A stretch of DNA of 64,000 nt from Membranipora membranacea (GCA_914767715.1 OU612067.1:31718162-31782161), one strand, 5' to 3'; shown: positions 12,301 to 27,300, counted from the stretch's first letter. The notes: generated by a model from the letters alone, not told the origin. Made by a program: numbers and translations.

Positions 12301-15300
12301 ATAATACGCAAGGTGAAATGGAACGTGATTAACCTAATCCAAAGATTATAAATATTCTGTCAGGCAAGATTGCATTTTGGTCAAAATAAAATAAGCCCCC
12401 AACAACAGCCTGTTTATTTATTTTAGCACTATGGTGTGAAATTGTTTGGAATATAGATATATTTGTATAACATGCTAGTTCATAGATTGCAAAGATGCCA
12501 AGGAAGTTCTTATTCATAAGCTGATTATGGCTAGGAGGTTCACCATCGCTGATTCAAGGTTAAGTGATGGTGAGGGCGATGATTATGCTCTGGGGCGGCT
12601 ATAGAGGCTTCCATCAAATAATGATCGGTGAATCAAAGGCAATATTTCTCCTGGATGGAGTGGCGAACAGCCAGCGCAACCTGGAGAGTTAGCTGCTGCG
12701 CAGTCGAGGCAAGACCGAGATTGTTTGAGCAGTATACTACAGCTGTATACTGGTGTCTCTGTAATGGTTGCTGAGTGCCAGGGAAGTTTGCCAAAAATCC
12801 TTCAAAGTAAGCTGCTGCCAGGAGTCTGAAGAAATAACGGCAATGTGTGCTGAGAACGGCTGTGATGCTAAACACATTGCATGATAGATGATAAACAATT
12901 CAAACACCTAAAAAAATTGTTGTTATGAGTGCAAGTTAATCAGGGACTGGGTTGCTTGTTGGTCAGTTGTTTTACGCATTCTGATAACGAACCCAAACAA
13001 TCTCATATCATTGAGTGGAAAAAAACAATATTTCTAAATTCTTTGAAAACGTTCAATCACGCAGTAGCTACAGACTCTCAATATATCAAACAGCTTCGAT
13101 ATTGGGATGATCGCATTAGCCTCATCTGTTGGGTGGCCTAGTTTGCTAAAATAGAGTTGAGTAAAGTAATTCACATTTTGACGATGATTACTTAACATCG
13201 TCTGGGACTATTCTGCAATACTGCTACAGTTTACTCAACCAAAATTTAGGTTGTAATATTTTCTAGTTTGCCAAATCCATGAAAAAATACTCACTATTTT
13301 GCGAAATCTGGAAGCTGAGATGCTGACCCAGATTGTATATCCTGGTCTTGCATCTGTTCTGGAAACCACTCATCATCGGCAAGAATACCAGAGACTGTAT
13401 CACCTGTGTCAGATTCTGGTTCAGAACACCCATCCTCTATAATAATTAATTCCTATCATCATATCAAAAGATACATTACAGTTTCAAAGACGCTGTAATT
13501 TTCCATAGTTGCTTTCAATTCATCATGACCGATCGGAGCAGAGTACAATCATGGGTAGCACATAAATTATGATTCGTACCTGTAAAAGATGCCTGCGCAT
13601 TGGAACTTGAATATGGAGAGAGAATATCTCTTACAATCCGTCTTGAGGCCCTAGTACTACCGCTGCCTTCCTCAGGCACTGCTGGCTCAGGGTTTCGAAG
13701 GGTTTACCAGCTCGGGGAATAGCATCTTTTTTTAACTTTAATCTAAACAAAAAATGAACCAGAATTCAGAAAATGTGATAATAGCAATCATAATATAGTC
13801 TTGTCTGTTCGAAAGCGCACAATACACAGGCATACCTGATGCCATTTCATATAATGTGATCAAAGTGACTGTTTTTTGCATGATAATGCAGCACTAGTAG
13901 AAATCAGCGCTTTTGTGCTCAAAACACAGCATTAATAGATTGTATTTTAGACGAAAATATGGAAAATAATATACAAGTATTATAAATTGTGATTAACACT
14001 TACGGAAGTGCTTTTATCCAAAGAGTTGAGAGCTATCATAAACACATTGTATCATAAACCGATTGTATCATAAACACAATACCGATGTGTCATACTTCTC
14101 GACAAAAAATAATTCTATCTACCATATCGAATATTATTTTCAATACTTACTTAGAGTATAGGTTGGCTGCTGCTCTGTCGATGTGTTTATCCTAATGCAG
14201 AATAAGAGTATAAACAGGTCCGGAAGGAAGCCTATTATCATGCGAATAATATCCTTCTATGTATGCTGACAGCTTTTGACATCTTACCTGCTTGGCTTGA
14301 ACAAGGCTTTTCAAATATATCATCAATTATCGGATTGAAAGTAGTGCATCATATCACGCTGGTTGACTATTTGTTGTTGACCTAGCCTTTGAAAAATCAC
14401 TTGAGAAATTTGCCAGCTCATCGATAGATATAGTGTCGTATTTACTATCTAATACCTTTCATTACCTAAACAGACTATAAAACTGCATATCAATAGACAA
14501 ACACAAAATACTAACATGTCATTGGCTAATCCAAAGACCATGCTGTGAAAGCAACCGAATTACCTAGTATATTCATGAGCAATACCAAAACAATGTTCCA
14601 TTTGGTCACTCAAAAAATGAAGTTTAGCAAATTTTTTTACTTCTAGATGATAGACAATGTTTCAATTAGTTGACACAGAAGATCATTTGGAAAAATCCCA
14701 CTTAGTTTGCGAGAAATGACAATTTGTATGAATTCAATAACATCACTATAATGCATGAATAGCCTTTGTTATTACTGCCTTGAGTCATGAGCAATAATAT
14801 AAGGACCCTCCTACATCACAGGGTCATTAACCAGACACATAACTTGGGTTAAATAGAAAGCCATGGGCAATAACTATCTACTGCCCAATCCTTGGTACAG
14901 GGAATTTCTGACGCAACGATCCCTTTAAGTTCTGAGTAGCTTTTTGGGGTCCAACCCAGAGCGTGCCCTTTTTACATAGACCACATCTTTGGGTGTATTG
15001 CAACTGTGAATCAAACCTCAAATTTATGGCATTGTGCTTATCTTCTGAGCAACATCATTAAAAACCATAGGCCTATATCGATACTTAAAATCGAAAACAC
15101 CGAAAATGAGAAATCGGGACAAGGGATTGGTTGAAATCAAAGGTGCTAAATCGAAAAATCAACATCGGAAAAATCGATGCCAAGATCAGAAACAAGGCAG
15201 TACTAGCCAAATAAAAATTGTGACAGCACTAGTTCCAAGCCGTCAATAAAACCGGACTCAGACGCTCAACCCGAAACTCTGAGGGCACCATTAATATGCC

Positions 15301-18300
15301 TAAATGTCGAACTGAGAAGAGAAGATGTGGAATTTTTGCCAATCCTGAGTTTTATGCCGTTTGAAATGATTTATTTTATTTTTGTTCATATATTTTTAGA
15401 GGGGCTCTTTGAAAGCACACTACTTTTATTATGTAAGCATTCTCGGATGAGAAGTCATAAATTAAACAAACAAACAAAACAAACAAGCCAATTAGATGCC
15501 TTATATATTGTTCGAGCGTAATATCCACTGAATTTCAAGGAAACCTTCGTCAGACATGACATTTCATAACATGAGGTAATAACAATAGCCACAGCGATAA
15601 AACAAATTGATACTCTATCGTTTATTTTCAATTGCCTGTTTCATGCAAATTGTGTTAAATTATAAATTGCTTACATTGTGACTGTGAAGGGGTATAACAA
15701 CTAATGCTACACATTGTAGAGCTTGATGTGAGAGATATTTGTATGAGTGAGAGAAAGGCTTTAGAGGTTATCATCAACACCATGTCTAACACTCAACACT
15801 CACCAGCGTCCACAGATCAGGGGCCTGCTTCTGATGTCACACTCGGAGGTAAGCTCACCAATCCTTGCTGACAGAATGTTGTGATAATGAGACTGGAATA
15901 TGTTGTGTTAAAAAAGTAGATTTTTTTGTTCCTTTGCATGATGTAGGGGGGAATTCAATAGGAAACTGCCATAATCGCTGTCTACTCTCTCTCTCAATGA
16001 TGAAGTGAAACCTGATACGGTCTTGTTCCCAAATCACTCCCTAATCAATGGAATTATATTATATATTCTGAGTGAGTGAAAAATCAAATGAGCAATCATT
16101 ATTACCGTGGTAGTAGTGATAATTTGCTTTAAAAAGCATTACTCATTTGATTCGAATGACTCATCAGGGTCATTTGGCAGAACTTGCTCTATGCGTTGTA
16201 GATATCAATCTCATGTACTATTGTCTCATATATCTAAGTGTTGACTTCTATTTAGTACATTTAAGTAGGAAATTAAAGTCATTTCCAGATCTTTTGTCTT
16301 AGGCCACAATCCAGGGGCGTATCCATTGGGCTAGGAAGGAATTTTCTTTTGTTGGGAGCTTTCTCACAGATATACATATGACAGTAATTTGGTCGGAGGG
16401 GCTCATGTTTTGTTCCTGAGATTGCCAAAACCTAGTCTGCTAATTAACTCCCCTCCCATTGTTGCATTCCGATTCCGTGTCAAAATGCCATGGTCAAAAT
16501 ACCATTTGGACAAAATGCCAGTGACATAATGCCATTGCCTTAATGCCATGGCCATAATGCCATAGGTGATAACACCACTGCACACTATACCAATGGCAAA
16601 ATACCAGTGGAGATAACGCCGGATTGGACATAATACCATTTGTGACAACATGCCATATATATATACTTTATTATTGCCGATCAAAGTCAATGACAAATAA
16701 AGATCATGCATAAATAAATAAATAAAAACATAGTCAGGTGTATTTATGGAAAATATCATGGTCTATAAATGCTGTCCTATTTATAGAACGGTGATTTCAT
16801 GCTTCCAAAATTATTTTACACGGATGATTCTCATAATTATTCTTTAACCTTTGCAACATATCGAAAACAAAGAAGATCAAGATGTATTTTTAGCTCTTCG
16901 AGCTTTAGTAAAGAAAGTCTCTCTTCATAGTCTTCCTCATATGGAATCATAATTCTGGTGCAGAGCTTTTGAAATCTCTCCAGTTTATCCTTATCATTTT
17001 GGGTGGTGTGTGGGAACCAGCACGGGCTGCATATGATGAAACCGATAAAATTCTAGCTTTGTAAAATAATCCCAAGATATCCCAAGATAAAATATTATAA
17101 TCCGAAGCTTTGTAAAATAATCCCAAGATATCCCGAGATAAAATATCCCAAGATACCATTGCCACAGCCCACAATGCCAAAATATGTAACCAAAGGAGAT
17201 CAAACCATGCTGTATTTACTTTGCTTAGTTATAATTATTACAGCTGCGAGTTGCTTGGTTAGAGTAGGAGGTGGTTAAGCTAGTTAGAGCAATCTCCTTC
17301 ACTGTGCAAGTCTCGAAGTTTCTACCTTTGAATTTTGATGATGCCTGTGGTTTGTAGGGCCCTATGTGTACTGAAGGCTAGTGTGTGTTGCCGAATTTGC
17401 AGCCAAATATTTCGCCGCCAACTCTGCGGGATATGGCAAATTAATTGACTCTCTAGATTTGACCACCTTTATCTTTTAGCTTGGCTTGGCCGTCGGATGG
17501 GGGGGGGGGGGGGCGGGCAAGAGTCTGGGGGGCCCAGACTATGACTAATTCTGTTACTGGCGTCATGACGGCTAGCATGAGTAAACATAGTGTACAAAAA
17601 TCCTTTTCATGAGCAGCTTAGCATGAAAATACAATCTTTTTTAGCGCCAAGACACTGACAAAGTGACAAATTTGATTAAACATACACAAAAATCTGAGGG
17701 AAGGCCATTACTAGAACAGTCATAATGATTATCTTTGTAATGGATACTTATTCATATCTTTTTTTTATAGCTTTCAACATGATACCGAGACATCTGGCAA
17801 CATATTACGATGCCTAGCTTTTCTTTTTAATTGCAACAAGTATAAGCTTTTCTGATATGTTTTCCACTTGACCAGAGACAACCCGCTAGCCCGACCACAA
17901 GATCGTACCCTGGTCCTGCCAAAATTCCCATAAGGTACTTGTTGATCAAGGCTATGCCATTGCTTAACAAGGACCTCTCCACACTTGTTATAGGTTTTAA
18001 TAAATTCTATTTTGTTGGATCAAGTGTTGTATTCATGGTTTGTTATCATATTTAAAATATTTCGAATTGAGTATGATTTTAATATAAGTTTCAAAATTCT
18101 GTGTTCAAAAAGCATTTGTAATGGCATGTTTTTTAGTTTTGAAAATAATTAGAAATGTGACCCCACAGAGCATCTTTTTGTAGATTCATAGCTGGCTATC
18201 ACTTGCGTGGACCCAGAACTCTAATTCGTAGATCAAATCCGGATGTAAAAAGCTATATTATAATGTCAATCATTAGATTTTGCTCAATGGCTGGACCGAG

Positions 18301-21300
18301 TGCTTGTATCATCATCAGGGTTAAATTAAATTTGTTTTTCAGGCTTCTATAATGTTCATGGAAAGTTATGTCGGAGTTTCAACCTACAAATTTTGTTGTG
18401 CCTTTTTCTTCTAAAATAGAGTTCCCGAATTTGAGCTTTTAAACTTCTGGGTTAAAAATTTTGGGGCTTCAAAAATGTTTTCTTATAGTTTATCGAAAGA
18501 CGGTTGGTGATACACCATCCATTTATCAGAGGAAGATTTCTCTTCGTAATTTCAGGTTCAGTACTAAAAATATTAGAATTGTCAGCAAAAAGTATTTAAT
18601 TTAGATCCGTGATGCGTTTAAAAGGTCCATAATATGAATTAAAAATAGTACATGCCTGAGAACCGTACCCTTGGGAGCACCGATCATGACAGGCAGTAAC
18701 CTGACTTCATTTACCAAGACAAACTGTTTTCTATTTAAAAGATAATTTTCTAACAGATGATATAAGGGTGAAGAAAATCTAAAAAAAAATCTGTTTACTT
18801 ATAAAAACGCTGTGAGTCGGCGGCGCAATTTTTGGCTGCAAATTCAGCAACACACACTAGCCTTCAGTACACATAGGGCCCAACAAACCACAGGCATCAT
18901 CAAAATTCAAAGGTAGAAACTTCGAGACTTGAACAGTGAAGGAGATTGCTCTAACTAGCTTAACCACCTCCTACTCTAACCGTGCAACTAGTAGCTGTAA
19001 TAATTATAACTAAGCAAAGTAAATACAGCATGGTTTGATCTCCTTTGGTTACATATTTTGGCATTATGGCAATGGTATTTTGGGATATGGTATGTTTTCC
19101 CAAATGGTATTATGTCCAATCCGGCGTTCTATGCACTGGTATTTTGACACAACTGGTGTTTTGTACAACTGGTATTTTGGCATTGGTATTGTGTGCAGTG
19201 GTGTTATCACCTATGGCATTATAGCCATAGCATTATGGCAATGGCATTATGTCACTGGCATTTTGTCCCAATGGCATTTTGACCATGGCGTTATGGCCGG
19301 GTACCTTGCATTCCTTACTCTAAGTTCTTTTGACGAAGAAATCTTCCAGAGTTGTTTGAGCTTACCATAGCACCGAAGGAAAGGACATTGCTGAAAGGCT
19401 CAAATTTTCGTCCCTTCTTGTGATGTATTTCCAGTCAAGCAGTCAAGTATGTCTTCAATGGCGTTTAATATGTTGCATGCTGCGATCTGCATGATAATCA
19501 AGGGCTTTAGTTAGGTGGTTTGTTAAGTATCTTGCAGTAAAGTAGTCATGTTATGATCCTTTTGACTGCTTGCATGCCTATTATATAAAGATTCGTTATG
19601 GGGGGGGGGGGGAGGAGTAGCCTGAGAAGGCTGTCAGGGCCATAGAGTTATCCCTATAACTCTATGGTCAGGGCTGGGTGGGGGGAGAGGGGAATGAAAA
19701 TAGTGGCATTAATGTCGATTGATTATGTAGTTGACAAGGCGGTAACTGTAAATTGCTGAACGGCTGAACAGAATTTCTCAGACTACTATTTATGATTGGC
19801 TAATTTTGCATAAGCGTGGAGAATTACTTATGTTCCGCTCATTAACTTTTTTATTTTGAGGTTGCATTCGCCTTGGTTACTTTCAAATTTATTCACAGTA
19901 AATTTTTCGGCATAACACTAGTGAATGGATGGAAAGCAGCTTGTCTTGGCAAGCTTCGTTGGAAAGGAACAACCAGTCCCCCCCCCCCGCCCCTATACCA
20001 AAGCTTGTCAAGACTTGCTCGATGGAAGGTTGAGCTGATAATGTTTCTGGTTTCCTGAACACCATCAGATGTTGTCAGAATTGGCACATTGATTGCTTCA
20101 TTTGCTTGCCATAAATTGGTTATATTAGGTGCCAACAGGAACTTTGTGGCTCATTAAATCATTTGGCTAGGAGGAATGTGTTCGAAGAGTGATAGTTAGA
20201 CAGACAAATAATAATTTTAGTGTGAGAAATTTTGTTCAGCTGTTCAGTCCGTTCAGCCTGTTCAGCAATTTACAGTTACCGTTGACAAGGCATCATGTGT
20301 TGAGCGTTAGGATTTATATACACCTGTAAACTAAGAAGATAACTCCTGATTTTTTTCTCCCACCCTGTGACAACATGCAGGTCAACATGTAAATTGTAAA
20401 ATAATAGGTTCAACTTTGTGAATCACCCTTCCTCACTGATTTATTGAAGCTAGACCTTATAGACTCATATCTCAATTTCTCTGCTCCTGCACTTATGGTT
20501 TGCTTGTTCTCCTATCATCACACCCATTTTATTTCACTGCTGTAAAACTTTCTTCACAGGATTTGTTGGTGGTTTAGAAACAATGAATCCAGTTGTTCTA
20601 GAGGGTGCGGTTCATGGTACAGACATTCCTATACTTGCTACTGAAACTCGTGTTCCCAGCTTGTCCCCGCTAGATTTTCCTGACAACACCAACTATTTCT
20701 TTGTGAGAAGATCAGATGACAGTGAAATGGAGGTATGTGGCCCTGAAGTCATTAAAAAATCTGTTCGGAAACAGTATGTCCAGTTCTGTAAAGGCAAATA
20801 GTTCTTTTAAGAAAATATTTACTTTGTGGTTTGACAGTACGGTACATGGCACTGTTGTATGACATACCACTTCATCAACTGCATTCATTGTAGAACATGA
20901 GCATGTTGTGTCGATTGATTGATGCTCAACACCAAACTGTCATGGACCAGTGCCAGCGCCCGTTTTTTATCGCTATCCGAACACTGCAATGATATAAAAG
21001 ACAGTTTAATTTGTATTCATTACACAATAATTGACAATTTCATCGTAGTGATCTTTCCCATCATGCAGCAGTGATGCGTTCCGAGTCGCATCGCGTTAGA
21101 CATTGTTTTCCCCTTTCAGCTATTATGTAAACGTGGGATATGTACTGTACCAACCCAAAAAGCTGCGGCTGAAATCAATTTGAATTACTGATTTATTTTG
21201 TATCAAACAAAATTTAACATAGTGACATTGTCTGGCTACATTGAACAATTGTTGATGTGGATGTATTTTGAAACCTTTGTTGGAGAAATCAGCCATTACT

Positions 21301-24300
21301 AAAGTTCTCTAATCTGATAGAAGTGGCAGTTTACTGAGCTTGTACAGTACATGTATGAGTAATTAGGCGAGGCGCAATTCTGAACTCTATTCATAATCTT
21401 TACCCCAAAAAAACTTGGAATTTCTCCAGCAAACATATTGCATATTTATTGCAGAACCAGCTGCCTGACTATTGCTTTGTCATCTTTTCATTTTGTGAAG
21501 GTTATTTCGAAGTTGGTAAGTCATCTTCAGTGGAGTTACGTCATTCTCATGTATATGGAAGACAATTACGGAATAGAGATGTCTGGCTTGATCAAATCAC
21601 AACTGAAGGTACAATTCGCCCAGCGTTAATAATTATCTCGGTATATATCATTTAGTTCTCATACTGAGAGATTGCATAACTATTTAAAGAAATGCCGCAG
21701 GAAGTAGAATTATGGGAAACTTACAAAGGCTGCCAAATACAGCCATGGTATCATAGAAGTTAACTGGGACTGAATTTATGCAGCCAAACTTTTATTTGGA
21801 CTCCTTATCATTCACAGATGTTCTCCCTGATGTGCGAAAAAAACTCTATAACTAAAAATGAAATCAAGGGAATACAAAATACTAACTAACAAATTTTTTG
21901 AGTATGCCAATTTAAATGGTTGCTGATGAACGTACATATTGAGGAAAGATGTAGAATACAGTAGGCATGCGAATTCAGAAGTTTTCTTTGAGTGGATGGA
22001 AGACTTGAGTATCACTGATGGGGTAGCTGGGCTCAGAACATGAAATATTCCATAGCAAAAATAGAGGAACCTATTACGCCAGATCCGAAAAATTATATTT
22101 CTGTACACAAATATTGGAATCACTGATCTAACCAGAAGAATTGCCTTGTGCAGCGTAATGTGCTGCTAGGCATAAATATATAGTAACCTCAAATCGAATC
22201 ATTTTAATTGGCAATTGTGCCTGCTCAACATAGTCTTTACTCTTTTGGTCAAACTCAAAAAGCCTCAATTTACACATTCTTTTTACAGAGTGTAGGAATA
22301 TGTATTGGATTGGAAGTCAGTGTTCAGCTAGGACTTAATTATACGTCACAAAGAGAAAAGTATAATGATATCATCTATGACATTCGGCGAAGTGAGGCAA
22401 CTGGTGTCATCTATCTTGGTGACTCGATCCACCGTATGTAAAATATATGATTGTCTTAGCTGTTGGTCTGTACTCAGAGATCCTATACAAAAAAAAAATC
22501 ACCAAACACCAATCACTACCTAGAATCAATTATCTTTCTCTACCGGAAATGTTGAATTTCCTCTGTCCATGTTTGATCTCTTGTTTCTTGTACTAAAAGG
22601 TATATGTTGTGTAACTTTTCTGATGAATATGTCCTTCAGGTGATGCTTGTGAGCTATCTGACAGAGTTGGTTGTAACTATCCTGAGTTACAATGTTTATT
22701 GGTTATATTTTAGTAATGTCTATTCTCGAGCTTTACAAAAGCAGTTCTGGGTTTGAGGGCCGAACTAAAACCTTCCTGGCGTCGTCACAAACCATTGTCC
22801 CAGAAAGTATGCTTCGTGAGGTAAAAAACCAACCAGGTCACCTCAATCTCAAACTACTGTCTGTTGAGCGACTAGCAGGCAGTGGGAACCAATCGCTATC
22901 CGCTACTCGACAATTCTTGTACAGGTCCCTGGTTGGTGCTGTAGCCATGAATTCATCTTCACCAAACTGGTACAACAATCTGTTCAACAAAACCGGATAC
23001 AAATTCAAATCCCATAACTCGAATACGGTTTCTGACGCCTCACTTAAGAGAATTATGGAAAGTGTGCGAGGCCTTGCCACATTGCAGTTGTTGCCACACC
23101 TAAGTGATGATGGGTTGGCCTTTACAACACCATATCAGAGTTTGTTGAACTGTTCCAGATCAAATGTTTCGACAAGTTTGACAGCATTCTGCTTTAATAG
23201 AGACCGGCAAATCTCACTTCTTTCTGACTACAAAGCTGTTTTTGCCCTGAACCAATTCCAACGTGGAGATCAACAGGCAAAGGTAAGTGTTCACTTAATG
23301 TTAAATACAAACTAATCGTCACGACCTTAAATGTTGAGCTTGTAACGTTAGTAATATTAAAGAAGAGGTTTACACCCTAGGGTGCTGGGAGCTGGAACAA
23401 TGGGATTCGAACTCAAAACTACTGCGGCACCAATCACCTGGCAGTGTATTGCAAGCGCGACCCGATCACGTCAACTGACCATTCACAAAAAAATTGTTTT
23501 ATTGTCTGATTAGCATGCCCGCTTTTCACTACTCAGAGTTGTTCTCTCTCGTCCCATAGCTTATTCCACTCCACCATTGCCACCCTATGCGACACAGATT
23601 ACGTGTTACGGTTGTTGGCCTTACATGGCCCGATGCTGGGACTCCATTGCAGTGAATAGCAATTGTGCTAACCGATTGCGCCTTCTCACCATCCCCAAAA
23701 AATGGGTTGATGGCGCTAAATAGCAAGATATTAATGTTTTGCCACAATCACATATGAATAAACATGAATAATTCATGTCATCTAGTCTGAAATCTTAAAT
23801 TGCTACCAATATTCCATCTTTTTTTGCAGCAGCTTGTAGTTGTTGAACTGGAAGATGGAAACATGATCAAATACCATTTTCATACAGAGGTGGAATTCCC
23901 TTCAGAATCACGGTGTGTGGAGCACTGTGTTAATTGTGCCGAACCTGAAAAGCCCAAAGGCTACATGTTCATCCCAGGAGAAGACAAAAGGGTGATATTG
24001 GGTGCGTAACTGTGCAGTTAAATTTTCCTTGCTTTTATTGTCAAATAGATATGACTGTCATTTTGGATCACAGGGCTGGGGCCATTAATAAATGCGCATT
24101 TGCAATCACATTCATTCGCATACCCATTGCGGAATTCAAATGGAATGGAAATATGTGTTTGCGTTCGCTATTAAATTGAAGTGGCAGACTACTTGGCTCA
24201 TGAATGCAAATGCGAATGCAAATGGCAGGTTTCTTGGCTCATAAATGCAAATGCTCAAGAATGAAGCACATTTGGGCCAATCTAGTGGTTCAGCAAGGAT

Positions 24301-27300
24301 AACTTTATATCTAGATGGACGATGGTTGCTCGTCCGAAATAAGACTACAGTGTGTTCATAATTTGACCTCAATGGAATAGAATTTAATAAAAAATGCAAA
24401 TGCAAGCACGGACCCTTATTATAAAGGCAAATGTGCCACGTCGATCAAAATAAATGTGAATGCTCGAGAAATGTGCAAACTGGTATGGATATACAAGCAA
24501 ATGCGCATGGAAATGGGAATGGGAATGGCAAAATCTAGATTCACAAATGCAAATGCGAATTAGATGCTGTGAAGTCTGCTTGTTACAAATGCACAACAAA
24601 TGCAAATGCTGATTTTATGCCAGTCGTAAATGCAACTGCGCGAACTTTTTGATTGTAAATGGGTAATAAATTGAATGCAGATAAATCTCAAGAAATGGCC
24701 CCAGCCCTGGTTACGACCATCGCAGGCTTTAAAGTTACCTTTATTTTGCCAGGTGTCGGAGGAGTTCATGATGCAGATGACTTTACATCATGCTCTGTGA
24801 ATGTGACAACCAAAGGATATCTCAATATGCAAGCCTTCATTCTTGGAAGGAGACATTTCAATAACATGACTGGAATGAACTTTAGCGCTTTGTTTGTCGA
24901 CAGCTGTTCATCCGTTCAAAGAACAGCTGAAGTACTGTCCAACATAATCCAGAATGATCTGCTACATTTGGTTGACATTTGGGAAAAAAACCACACCATA
25001 CCGTTGAGGAACGTTCTTCTTATCATAGGAGATGATCTCAGTTCGGTAACTCTACTGCTTCACAACCGCCTAAATCACCTTAACATCCCGCACATTTCTA
25101 CCGGCAGTACAAGTCATTGGTTGGATAATATTAACCGCTACCCGAAACTTTTACGATCAACAAAATCGAACACACAATCTGTGCCATTGGTACTGCAGAC
25201 CTGCAAGGACTTAAATGTGACAGCAGTCGTGCTGCTATATTCTAACACTCCCTATGGAAAGTCTGCTGCTGAAATATTTCGTAGTTCGGCAGCAGCTTAC
25301 CATGTCTGCGCACAAGAGGAATTCGTATTGGAAGAGAATTCCACAGCAATTGAGCAGGTTGGTCATCGACTGGCTACTGAGAGGTCTTTCCCTAGGGTGT
25401 CCATTCTATTTGCCGATGAACCAATTAGTAAGATATTAGTAAACGCGATTGCTTCTAAGGATGTACTATGGACGGAGACTGGTCGCATCCTCATTACTGA
25501 CTCGGACTTACCTTCGCTTCTAGACTGTGATCATATCTTTAAGTTTTTAGGCTCTATGAAGGTACATACAAATTTACCGAACCTGGAGAGTTTGAGTTAT
25601 GACACATACAGCTTTGAGTCTACAGAGAGTTTCAGCAATTTCTGGTATGCACAGTTTTGGCAGCAGTATGGACAGTGTTACCTTTCACCTGAGCGTATGA
25701 GCGGTATGCCCCTCTCATTTTCACTGCCTTTTCCTAAAAGATGTGAGAAAACGCGTGACTTCACCTTTTCATCCAAAGGCAATTGCAATGACATCAGTGC
25801 AGTGATAAACAGTCCAACAGTGAAGACAACATATTACTCATGGAACATCTTTGCAAATGTCATTTCAAATATACCAAAAATAACAGTGCCAACAGTTCTA
25901 GCAAACAGGACAGTATTATTTCAGAAATTAATTCATGACCAGCTGAGTGTATTTGATCCGTTGACTCACCAAGGACTTTCAGTCACCTACAGCATATTGA
26001 ACCTCAACAATTTCAACGACCAGAGTAAGCCGCGATACACTGAAACTTACAAGGTACTGCCAACCTATTCAAACGATCCCACTACTCCAGTGACCATGCT
26101 GAAAGTACATGATCCTATCTACTACAGACATGGTGAGGTTGACAACTTCTTTCAATCCAGCTGCTCGCCTTTAGACTGTCCCTGTCCCTTCACGCCTGGA
26201 CAACCTGTCAAAAGAATCCCCCTTGCTGATGAGGCAGACACAAGCGCTAGCAATGATGCAAATCCGAAATACACAACATTGGCTACATTTCTTGGCATAT
26301 TTGTGGCATTAGTTTGTGGACTCATCCTATACTTACTGTATAAATGCTTTCATCAGAGGTTCCCATCCTGTGTAATCATGAAAGGGCAAGAAAAGAACAA
26401 GTATAGGCGTTACAAAAGTAAGTATTGGTAATATTTGTGTACATGTTTGACATACAGACAGTCCAAGTTCCGAGTTCCCCGACTTGTACTGAACATTGTA
26501 AACTTCACAGAGAAACATCATCTAATTTTCTTTGTGATATGCTAGCTCCATAGTAAGACAAAGTGACAAGTTTAAACCACTGCTGACACAGATGGGCTTC
26601 GCCCAGCAGAGCCACCAGTCAAAAGTTTGAATAGAGAGTTGTGGCATCAAAACATCTAGCCAGTAGCTTTGAATGGAGTTATATGAGCTCTCAAAATGTA
26701 GGGAGTCTCTCCCTACATTTTGAGAGCCCATATAACTCCATTCAAAGCTACTGGCTAGATGTTTTGATGCCAAAACTCTCTATCTAAATTTTTGACTGGT
26801 GGTTATGCCGGGCAAAGCCCAGCTGTGGCAGCAGTGGTTTAAGTATGTGATAAATAGATTAACGATAGATAGAGAGTAAACAGTCAACCTAACTTAAGCT
26901 TTCAGTGTCAATGATCTATGCACGAGCTCTTAGATTGTGAAAAGGAAGCTAATTGTAACTTTCCAAATACAGAGTTCAGTGCAGCATATCCTATTTACTA
27001 CGACCATGATTTAAATGAAATGGGAACATGCATTTTGTGTGTAGGTGTGGGGAAAGTTGATTTTTCAGATGTCTTTAGCACAAGCATTTCTTGCATAATA
27101 TAAAAAACAATAACAATTGGCATTCTTTTTGACATATTGAAGTTCGGTATCAGCATAACGAAATCACGGAAGAAAAGCCTCTTCAAGAAGACTTGGAAGC
27201 TCCCCTTAGAAACATTGGTGATCCAGGCATCTCTCTTCCAATACCTAATGTAAAAGGTAATTTCTTGGTTCACTATTTCACTCTTTCCTGGTAGGATCAA

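Noticed and set aside
24659-24752. Upstream ATG extending the large flytrap ORF
   Set aside because: The extra residues lie in the inverted-repeat element 24071-24709 and intron; the ttttgccag acceptor at 24752 continues exon 9 in phase and restores the conserved domain start.
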